A DNA stretch of 7,908 bases. Source: Planctomycetaceae bacterium. GTDB taxonomy: Bacteria > Planctomycetota > Planctomycetia > Planctomycetales > Planctomycetaceae. Positions within the stretch are counted from its first letter, which is position 1. Every line of letters starts with the position of its first letter. Shown piece after piece: positions 1 through 5,136 of this stretch. A model generated the notes under the pieces. The model searched no databases and had not been told where the DNA came from. It saw nothing but the letters and a program-made list of their open reading frames with translations. The stretch lies in NCBI GenBank assembly GCA_016795125.1, contig JAEUIG010000140.1, positions 1 to 7,908 of the forward strand, in the 5' to 3' direction. The translations under genes and the position numbers were made by a program.

Positions 1-408
1 ATGATGTATGTCATTGTGGCCGCAGTCTCGTTCTTTATCGGGCTGTATCTGCCGAGCGTGTGGCTGAGGATTCGCAGCGGCGGGGCGCCTAGTTACATTG
101 ACGTTCCCAAGTGCGTGAACGGCAAGATCGTGTTTCGAGTCAATCCGATGCCGGCAGCCGGCTGTGAAGCCGTCAAAGTGTTCTCGTACATCAACGGGAT
201 GAACGAAATGATGCACTCTCCACCGGGTGACACGCACTCCCGCCCCCATCCAGGCTTGGTGGCGGTCGATTTCTCCGCGAAAGTGGAGTATCGCCTGTCT
301 CCGGACAACTTCGTTTCCCTGGGCACGTACTCGGTCCCGCCGTGTACGTCGTCCAGCTCTTCGTCGTCCTCGTTGTCCAGTTCTTCGTCGAGTTCGTCCA
401 CGTTCTGA
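1..408 (+). CDS. Small membrane-anchored protein with poly-serine C-terminal tail, function unknown
   Basis: I do not recognise this 135-residue protein. Residues 2-20 form one hydrophobic segment followed by a basic stretch (WLRIRSGG), which fits an N-terminal membrane anchor or uncleaved signal with the rest on the far side of the membrane. Residues 31-115 look like a small folded domain with cysteines at 38, 55 and 115. The tail is two blocks of exactly eight serines (117-124 and 126-133) split by Leu125, then Thr-Phe-stop. Serine codons of both classes (TCN and AGY) are mixed there. The hydrophobic N-terminus supports ATG at position 1, but the window starts at this base, so an upstream start cannot be excluded and no ribosome binding site is visible. 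It converges on the Hyi-like gene with an 8-bp gap and no clear terminator between them. Confidence that it is a gene is moderate; no function is claimed. Confidence 0.55.
   Translation: MMYVIVAAVSFFIGLYLPSVWLRIRSGGAPSYIDVPKCVNGKIVFRVNPMPAAGCEAVKVFSYINGMNEMMHSPPGDTHSRPHPGLVAVDFSAKVEYRLSPDNFVSLGTYSVPPCTSSSSSSSSLSSSSSSSSTF
352..399 (+). repeat. Imperfect tandem duplication of a 24-bp serine-coding unit
   Basis: Positions 352-375 and 376-399 align as two 24-bp units with 18 of 24 bases identical. Both begin with TCC-AG(C/T)-TCT-TCG-TCG. The unit is exactly eight codons, so copy-number change would keep the reading frame. It encodes most of the poly-serine tail of the first gene. Confidence 0.6.
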
Positions 409-416
409 TGGTGTGA

Positions 417-1262
417 TCAGACGTCACACACCTGCACGGCCTGCCTGAGGCCCGCGAGCGGGTCGCGCGTCGGGATGAACTCGTGGCCGACGCAGCCCTG
501 GTATCCGATCTCGAGCAGCTTGCGCATGATCGGCGGATAGTGGATTTCCTGGTTGTCATCGAGTTCGGCGCGGCCGGGATTGCCGGCCGTATGGACGTGG
601 CCGATCACGTCGCGGCACTGTTCGAGGCGGCGGATCACATCGCCGTGCATGACCTGTACATGGTAGATGTCGAACAGCAGCTTCACGCGCGGTGAACCGA
701 CGCGACGGACAATATCGGCCACATAGTCGATGTCGTCCCCCTGGTAGCCGGGGTGTCCCTTCATGGGATGCGAACCGTCGCGCGTGTTGAGGTGCTCGAG
801 GCACACGGTCACGCCCTGCCGTTCGGCATGGGCGGCCAGCTTCTTCAGGCCGGCCACGCAATGGTCGGCCCCCTCCGCCAGCGAAATCTCGCCGCTGGCG
901 GGGTCTTCAGCACTTCTCCATTTATAGCCGGTGAACGCGATCACGTTGGGGACGTTCGCGACAGCGCAGTCGTCGATCATCCGCGAAGTGACGGCAATGA
1001 CCTCCTCGTGATAGGCGGGATTGTTGAGTCCCTTCATGAATGGCGCGCCGGGCATGCCGTTGGGGGCGATGGCGCAGCTCAGGCCGTGTTTCTTCAGCGT
1101 GTCCCAGGTCTCGGGTCCGCAGATTTCGACCGATTCAATGCCGAGGCGCGAGGCGTATTCGCAGGTCTGGTCGATGGTCCATCTGTCGCCGCCGGCGTTG
1201 AAGCACCAGAAGACGACGGAGTGCCGGATGCGACCCTTGAGCTTCAATTCTTGAGCGGGCAC
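417..1262 (-). CDS. hyi: Hydroxypyruvate isomerase-like TIM-barrel enzyme
   Basis: This is a 281-residue cytosolic protein of the xylose-isomerase-like TIM-barrel superfamily (AP endonuclease 2 type fold). The closest named relative is hydroxypyruvate isomerase, which interconverts hydroxypyruvate and tartronate semialdehyde in glyoxylate and sugar-acid metabolism. Visible family motifs are CLEHLNTR (154-161), GYQGDD (172-177), LLFDIYH (195-201), GHVHTAGNPGR (221-231), and GHEFIPTRDPLAGLR (259-273). Glu156 and Glu261 match in context the two catalytic glutamates of E. coli Hyi; Asp198 and His224 are likely metal or substrate ligands. Length fits the family (about 260). I chose GTG at 1262 because the frame upstream to ATG 1343 is built from the repeat hairpins at 1295-1359 and has no family similarity; TTG at residue 6 is an alternative. 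No clear Shine-Dalgarno site is seen. It lies 97 bp downstream of the ThuA gene, probably in one transcript. The fold is secure; the exact substrate is inferred. Confidence 0.85.
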   Translation of the reverse strand: MPAQELKLKGRIRHSVVFWCFNAGGDRWTIDQTCEYASRLGIESVEICGPETWDTLKKHGLSCAIAPNGMPGAPFMKGLNNPAYHEEVIAVTSRMIDDCAVANVPNVIAFTGYKWRSAEDPASGEISLAEGADHCVAGLKKLAAHAERQGVTVCLEHLNTRDGSHPMKGHPGYQGDDIDYVADIVRRVGSPRVKLLFDIYHVQVMHGDVIRRLEQCRDVIGHVHTAGNPGRAELDDNQEIHYPPIMRKLLEIGYQGCVGHEFIPTRDPLAGLRQAVQVCDV

Positions 1263-1294
1263 GGGAGTGGTTTCACAATTGAGATTCAATTTCG

Positions 1295-1363
1295 GCGTCT
1301 CGCACCGCGAGACGCTTCTGGTAGCACGCGTGTTTACAGGCACTCGCGGAGCGAGTGCCCTAC
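1295..1363. repeat. Pair of perfect hairpins, REP/BIME-like intergenic repeat
   Basis: Two perfect inverted repeats with the same geometry lie 23 bp apart. The first has arms GCGTCTCGC (1295-1303) and GCGAGACGC (1307-1315) around ACC. The second has arms GGCACTCGC (1339-1347) and GCGAGTGCC (1351-1359) around GGA. Both have 9-bp stems, 3-nt loops and a shared CTCGC/GCGAG core. On the minus strand GTAG (1363-1360) directly precedes the second hairpin, and on the plus strand GTAG (1321-1324) follows the first. A GTAG-type tetranucleotide next to a palindrome is a known feature of REP sequences mobilised by RAYT transposases. The pair fills most of the gap between the ThuA and Hyi-like genes and may act as a transcript stabiliser or attenuator. 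There is no T-run, so it is not an intrinsic terminator. The hairpins are certain; the repeat-family assignment is inference, because only one copy is in the window. Confidence 0.7.
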
Positions 1364-2202
1364 TTGATCAGCACTTTCGACGCCGGCCGGAGATGGGCCT
1401 CATCCAGCTTGTCGACCGACCACAGCAGGCCGCGCGTCACCAGGTCGAGGTAACGTGGGTCGCCGACGGTGACATTGTTGTGGCCGAGCGTGGTCGCGAA
1501 GACGCGCGTGTCCCCCTGGTAGCGGTTGGTCCACACGCAGACGGCGTCGGCCATCTCCTGCTGGCCGTCCTTGTTGGTCCACTTCTGCAAGCCGTGGGCG
1601 AGGGGCGTGGCCGTCTCATGCAGCTTGCCGGCAAAGTTGTTGTAGAGTTCTTCGTTCTCCGTCTTCCAGTTCGACAGCGGCTTCGTGATGGGGTCTTCGC
1701 TGTCGAGGAACGTGATTTCGATCGGCGCCTGCGGACCGTGACGCGTGCTGGCCAGGCCCGTGAACTCGAACCACGGCGTGGCCTGCGGATAGCCCTCCGT
1801 CCGGTAGCTGTGAATGCCGCAGTGCAGGACCACCGCGGGGAGGCCGTCCCGATGCGGCTTGAGAATCCGCTGCACTGTGTCGATGTCGGTGACGTCGGAC
1901 GTGCATTCATCGTGCACCACGACGTCGAACCCCGCAGCCCAGTCGGCGTGCTCGTACCGCGGATTCAGGTGCTTCGTCCCGGTGTCCGGATCGTAGCTGA
2001 TCTCCCACTGCACGTTGGCCCGGGCGGAGACGCCCTCCGTGAGCAATTTCTGCTGTTCACTGTAATCGTGGCAGCACCCGCCGAGGATCAGCAAGGCCCG
2101 AATGGGCGATTCATCGTCTCCGACGGCGGGCGATACGATGCCAATCGCCAGAGTCAAGGCGAGAAACGGGAGCGAACTGCGGCGCAGAGTTCGGGCGAGC
2201 AC
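1360..2202 (-). CDS. Secreted ThuA-domain protein
   Basis: This is a 280-residue exported protein of the ThuA family (trehalose-utilisation type, class I glutamine-amidotransferase-like fold). These are common in planctomycetes near sugar-related genes; the biochemical activity is not established. An N-terminal signal peptide is visible: a basic start with RR at 7-8, a hydrophobic core at 11-24, and a likely cleavage after AVG (26-28). The ThuA domain spans about 34-265. Its motifs are LILGGCCHDY (38-47), VVVHDE (94-99), VVLHCGIHSYR (124-134) with Cys128 where the amidotransferase nucleophile elbow would be, TENEELYNN (181-189), and VFATTLGHNN (234-243), followed by a C-terminal helix containing GLLW. 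The start is GTG at 2202, supported by a good ribosome binding site 5 nt upstream. Its TAG stop lies inside the GTAG that precedes the repeat hairpins. It is upstream of and co-directional with the Hyi-like gene, and 130 bp downstream of the TPR/barrel gene. Confidence 0.87.
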   Translation of the reverse strand: MLARTLRRSSLPFLALTLAIGIVSPAVGDDESPIRALLILGGCCHDYSEQQKLLTEGVSARANVQWEISYDPDTGTKHLNPRYEHADWAAGFDVVVHDECTSDVTDIDTVQRILKPHRDGLPAVVLHCGIHSYRTEGYPQATPWFEFTGLASTRHGPQAPIEITFLDSEDPITKPLSNWKTENEELYNNFAGKLHETATPLAHGLQKWTNKDGQQEMADAVCVWTNRYQGDTRVFATTLGHNNVTVGDPRYLDLVTRGLLWSVDKLDEAHLRPASKVLIK

Positions 2203-2207
2203 GGCAA

Positions 2208-2212
2208 CTCCT
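2208..2212 (-). promoter_or_regulatory. Ribosome binding site of the ThuA gene
   Basis: AGGAG on the minus strand lies 5 nt upstream of the GTG start at 2202. It decides in favour of this non-ATG start. Confidence 0.75.
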
Positions 2213-2332
2213 GGAAGAGTAATGGTGGACGCCCCGGATTATGCGGGATTCCGAGAGAGTGTGCGAGCGTCCCCCCTGCCCTGACCTTCGGTATGGGCAC
2301 GGAGACGGCAATGTCCTGTCAGCGGCGTCGCC

Positions 2333-3748
2333 CTAATACTCCCACGTCGTCACAACGCCCGACAGAAACCGTGTTCTGTCGTACTGCGAGTTCCGTGATG
2401 CAAACCGATCGTAATGGCTAAAGGCCGCCACCGAGATTCCATGATCGAACAGCCGGCGCAATTCCACTCCGGTCCGGATGATGTGCGAATTGCGGGACGG
2501 ACTCCCCTGGAAGTCCATGTAGTCGCGGTACGCGTACCCGCTGCGCACCTTGAGGTTTAGCGTCGAAGTCAGGGCAAACACCGCCTGCGAATACGTGCTG
2601 ACGGCGTCGTACCGGAAGTTGTCGCCGCGGGTGTTCACATTCTGAAAGTCGGCGCCGATCCGGAACGACCTCCACATCCAGTCACGGTCCACGATGTCAT
2701 GAACGACGCCGATGGTGTTGGAGTTGCCGTCCTGCGACGAGACGTCCGGAGCGGCGCCGTCGTTGACCAGGTTGTTGTGGTCGAATGCGTAATAGGCCGT
2801 GGTGACGTGTCGCGGCGTCCAGACGGCGCCGGTCGACATCGCCAGCGAGTGCTTGTTGCCGAACGTCTGTCCGTCGAATGAATCGTGGTCGAAGGTGTAA
2901 GCGATCCGCGGCTTCAGCGTGACACCGCCTGTATCCCATTTGCCGTCGGCAAAGACGCCGGGCCGATAACTTTGCAGGTCGTACTGCTGGACGTTTCGTT
3001 CATTGAGCGTGAAATCGGAATCGAAACTGGGACCGAGACGCAGCCCGCCGACGTCGATCGCCGCATACGCGAACGAAATCGATGCGGCGGCCTGCGCGCT
3101 CGCTTTCCTCGACGCGTTGATTTCCCGGCTGGACGGGGCCAGCGACACGTTGCTGTTGTACTGCCCGCTCAGGTCCAGCCGCACGTTCAGGCGATCCGAC
3201 CATTCACTCTCGTCGGCCCGCTGCCGAGGCAGAATGAGGGGGATCAGGTCGGAACCATCGAAGGACCGAATGTCATAACTGGCGAGTTGGATGCCGTCGG
3301 CCGTTTCGAGCTGCTGCAGATGCTCTTCGGCCCCGAGCGCGTATTCCGAATCCGGCGCCAGGTAGATCGCGTTGTTGAACGCTGCCGCCGCGACTTCAGA
3401 GCGGCCGAGATGCTCTGCCGCACAACCATAGTCGAAGTAGATCGCGGCGCTCTGGTCGTCCAGCGCGAGTGCGCGCTCCAGCGCCGAGATCGCGCCCTCC
3501 CAATCCCCGTCGTCAATGCAGGTGCGGGCGAGCAGCCGCCAGGAGGCTGCGTCCCTGGGATCCGTCTCAACGCGCCGGCGAATGTCGTGCTTGAGCTGAT
3601 CGGGCGCGGGCGCCGCCGGGACGACCCCATCGAGAATGTCGTCGCCGCATGTGGTTGAGGGCGCCGACAACGCGTTGACGAGCGCGACAATGCCCGCGGC
3701 GCGCACGATCAGCGTCCGAATTGTGTCAGGGCTTTCGCGCAGCCTCAT
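2333..3748 (-). CDS. TPR plus outer-membrane beta-barrel protein, SLAM/DUF560-like
   Basis: This is a 471-residue protein whose architecture matches surface lipoprotein assembly modulators (SLAM, DUF560; type XI secretion): a periplasmic TPR domain followed by an outer-membrane barrel. Residues 1-30 are a signal peptide with a hydrophobic core around 12-28. Residues 63-133 hold two tetratricopeptide repeats, including the stretch SWRLLARTCIDDGDWEGAI and a second unit with AAFNNAIYLAPDS. From about 186 to 471 the sequence alternates polar and hydrophobic residues in short strands rich in Tyr, Phe and Trp, starting with LDLSGQYNSNV (191-201). It ends in Trp-Glu-Tyr, the aromatic C-terminus typical of BAM-folded barrels. 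About 285 residues would fit some 14 strands. I chose ATG 3748 because it gives a proper signal peptide; the frame stays open 98 codons upstream to 4042, but that extension crosses the divergent gene's start and lacks domain character. Other TPR-containing porin-like proteins are an alternative. Cargo is unknown. Confidence 0.72.
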   Translation of the reverse strand: MRLRESPDTIRTLIVRAAGIVALVNALSAPSTTCGDDILDGVVPAAPAPDQLKHDIRRRVETDPRDAASWRLLARTCIDDGDWEGAISALERALALDDQSAAIYFDYGCAAEHLGRSEVAAAAFNNAIYLAPDSEYALGAEEHLQQLETADGIQLASYDIRSFDGSDLIPLILPRQRADESEWSDRLNVRLDLSGQYNSNVSLAPSSREINASRKASAQAAASISFAYAAIDVGGLRLGPSFDSDFTLNERNVQQYDLQSYRPGVFADGKWDTGGVTLKPRIAYTFDHDSFDGQTFGNKHSLAMSTGAVWTPRHVTTAYYAFDHNNLVNDGAAPDVSSQDGNSNTIGVVHDIVDRDWMWRSFRIGADFQNVNTRGDNFRYDAVSTYSQAVFALTSTLNLKVRSGYAYRDYMDFQGSPSRNSHIIRTGVELRRLFDHGISVAAFSHYDRFASRNSQYDRTRFLSGVVTTWEY

Positions 3749-3899
3749 GCTGTCGTCCAGCCTCGATTGAGCGGTTTTTCCAATCAATGCCGGAGGGTCT
3801 ATAGGACGATAGAGTCGATACGACCAATACCACCTCCCCAGACTGCCGCACAGACGGCGTAAGAAAGCTGCCGCAGTCGACCCGGCCTGCCACTTTTGC

Positions 3900-3930
3900 C
3901 AACAGCTGCACGAGCAAAGTGCAGTTGTTG
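3900..3930. promoter_or_regulatory. Strong 12-bp hairpin or inverted repeat in the divergent intergenic region
   Basis: CAACAGCTGCAC (3900-3911) pairs with GTGCAGTTGTTG (3919-3930) over 12 positions. Eleven are Watson-Crick pairs and one is G·T, around the 7-nt loop GAGCAAA. No T-run follows on either strand, so it is not an intrinsic terminator. It lies 96 bp upstream of the acidic-protein start and about 150 bp upstream of the barrel-gene start, a position that suits an operator or a 5' leader structure. The pairing is seen directly; the role is inferred. Confidence 0.5.
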
Positions 3931-4015
3931 CCGAAGACGCCGCAGCCCGCAGCGGTGCTGTTTGTCGTTCACAGGCCGTATCGGGCCCTTCGGCCGAATC
4001 CCAGTCCCCGATCAT

Positions 4016-4020
4016 GAGGA
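4016..4020 (+). promoter_or_regulatory. Ribosome binding site of the acidic secreted protein gene
   Basis: GAGGA ends 6 nt before the ATG at 4027. This is standard Shine-Dalgarno spacing and supports that start. Confidence 0.7.
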
Positions 4021-4026
4021 TCAACA

Positions 4027-4725
4027 ATGAAGCGTTTTGCACTCAGCGCGATGGTGCTGACCGCCCTGGCCTGCCCGACATTCGGGGACGAAGAGCTTGC
4101 CGGAGATATCGCCCCCGCTGAAGCAGAGTCGCTCGTTGCAGAGTTCGCCATCGATGCGGAAGTCGGTTCGGAAGAAGTTTCCGAGGAGGAGCCGACCGAC
4201 GTTGAACCGGCCGACCTGGGGAAGGACGAAGAGTTCTCCGACGACGACACGATTCGCGTCACCACCGATGTGGAGGATGGATACGTCCTGCGGACATTGA
4301 CGGACGAGGAAGGCTCCGAGGAAGAAAACCCCCTCATTTACTACACGATGTCGCCGGAAGGCGGCAGTACGACTGACTCTGCCGATGCCTCATTGAGCGT
4401 GAATCAGCTGGCGGACGAGCAACGTGCGACGTTGCGCCTGTTCTCCGGACGGGATGCAGCCGGTGAGCGCCGCGGCGCAGCCTCCAGCCTCAAGGAGTTC
4501 TTCTCGTCGCGATCGCGGGCCACGGCCGACGTCGAAGCCCGGACATCGGCTCTCAGCACCACCGAGCGCGAAGCGGCCCGGCGGAAAGCGGAAATCGATC
4601 AATTGCGTGACGAGGCCTTGCGGACGGGAGATGCTGCGCTGCTGGCCCGGGCGGACGCCATGGCTGCGGCCCAGGTCAAAGGGAGCGTCAAAGCGAGGTC
4701 GTTCTTCGGATTAGGCAAGAAGTAG
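4027..4725 (+). CDS. Secreted protein with acidic N-terminal and basic helical C-terminal halves, function unknown
   Basis: I do not recognise this 232-residue protein. It has a clear signal peptide: MKR, a hydrophobic core at 5-16, and likely cleavage after TFG (18-20). The mature first half (21-100) is extremely acidic, with runs such as SEEVSEEEP and SDDD, and looks unstructured. The second half (about 125-225) is rich in Ala, Arg, Glu and Leu and predicted helical, possibly coiled coil, with the stretch EREAARRKAEIDQLRDEALR around 180-199. It ends with a basic, aromatic tail (FFGLGKK). No cysteine remains after the signal peptide and there is no lipobox, so it is probably soluble periplasmic or exported. 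The start is backed by a ribosome binding site and the end by an intrinsic terminator, so it forms a single-gene transcript. It is divergent from the outer-membrane barrel gene and could share regulation with it or be its cargo, which is speculation. Coding status is strong. Confidence 0.8.
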   Translation: MKRFALSAMVLTALACPTFGDEELAGDIAPAEAESLVAEFAIDAEVGSEEVSEEEPTDVEPADLGKDEEFSDDDTIRVTTDVEDGYVLRTLTDEEGSEEENPLIYYTMSPEGGSTTDSADASLSVNQLADEQRATLRLFSGRDAAGERRGAASSLKEFFSSRSRATADVEARTSALSTTEREAARRKAEIDQLRDEALRTGDAALLARADAMAAAQVKGSVKARSFFGLGKK

Positions 4726-4751
4726 TCAAATCAAACAGGCAACGTCACGGG

Positions 4752-4783
4752 AAACCCCGCCAATCTGGCGGGGTTTGTTTTTT
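4752..4783 (+). terminator. Intrinsic (Rho-independent) terminator
   Basis: A perfect 10-bp stem, AAACCCCGCC (4752-4761) with GGCGGGGTTT (4767-4776), surrounds the loop AATCT and is followed by GTTTTTT (4777-4783). It lies 26 bp after the stop of the acidic protein gene and closes that transcript. The T-run is only on the plus strand, so it is unidirectional. Confidence 0.92.
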
Positions 4784-5136
4784 GGCACTCTCGTCAACAC
4801 CCTTTGCGCCTTCGGGGTTGCAGCGGGGGCAAGGCCCAATCGGACTGGGCAGCCCGGTGAAGCCTTGAAATTGCTCCTGCCCACAGGCGATCATCGTGGG
4901 CGATCGGCCTGTGCGCGACGATGTCACTTCTGCGCCGGAAGTGTTGTGCCCGGGGGATCGTCCACCATCCTTCCGCACCGGCCGCTTCGCCCCCACCGTG
5001 AGCGGCAGGCAGGTGTCTCCCCGGTTGCCTGGGGGTTGCGAACGGTCGAGCGAGACTGGAGACAATCCGGTCGTACGGCCCCGCGCTCCCTCGGCTCCGC
5101 TGATCTCTCTATTTCACGATCGGTTTCAATCGTCCG
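4784..5136 (+). other. 353-bp stretch without a convincing gene, with several short hairpins
   Basis: Frames are open here on both strands, but none has a ribosome binding site, a recognisable domain, or a boundary that respects the terminator and the next gene. Inverted repeats seen are: CAAGGC 4830-4835 with GCCTTG 4862-4867, enclosing GCCCA 4834-4838 with TGGGC 4846-4850 as an overlapping alternative; CACAGGC-GATC 4882-4892 with GATC-G-GCCTGTG 4902-4913 (11 pairs, one bulge); CACTTC 4925-4930 with GAAGTG 4938-4943; GCCGCT 4981-4986 with AGCGGC 5001-5006; CAGGCA 5006-5011 with TGCCTG 5026-5031; and GACTGGA 5054-5060 with TCCGGTC 5066-5072 (one wobble). It could be a long 5' leader of the transglutaminase gene or contain a small RNA. 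At this GC content some of these stems are expected by chance. No known riboswitch, tmRNA, SRP or RNase P core was recognised. Confidence 0.4.

Larger units (their letters stand above)
3749..4026. other. Divergent intergenic region between the barrel gene and the acidic secreted protein gene
   Basis: These 278 bp must hold the start signals for both flanking genes. On the minus strand a weak promoter-like pair is visible: TATAGA (rc of 3798-3803) and TTGGTC (rc of 3822-3827) with an 18-bp spacer, about 50 bp upstream of the barrel gene start. It matches the sigma-70 consensus only partly (4/6 and 3/6), so it is a guess. GACTGC (3841-3846) and GCAGTC (3873-3878) form a 6-bp inverted repeat with a long loop, and a much stronger hairpin is annotated separately at 3900-3930. 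No convincing plus-strand promoter was found. Confidence 0.4.

Noticed and set aside
411..429. Possible bidirectional terminator between the first gene and the Hyi-like gene (GTGTGA 411-416 with TCACAC 424-429)
   Set aside because: The stem is only 6 bp, AT/GC mixed, with no T-run on either strand, and overlaps the Hyi stop codon region. It is too weak to call.
753..1367. A 204-codon plus-strand frame opposite the Hyi-like gene
   Set aside because: It is an antisense shadow of a well-supported enzyme gene and runs through the repeat hairpins.
1267..2421. A 384-codon open frame on the plus strand across the REP-like hairpins, the ThuA gene and the start of the gap
   Set aside because: It is antisense to ThuA, which has a signal peptide, a ribosome binding site and family motifs. 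The translation is Arg/Val-rich with no domain.
3749..4042. A 98-residue N-terminal extension of the TPR/barrel protein
   Set aside because: It overlaps the start of the divergent gene, has no signal peptide at its own N-terminus, and would bury the good signal peptide that begins at ATG 3748.
5000..5030. A minus-strand stretch resembling the GGAGACCTGCC part of a cobalamin riboswitch
   Set aside because: The other conserved cobalamin elements are missing on that strand, the match has an insertion, and no gene lies downstream in that direction at a suitable distance.
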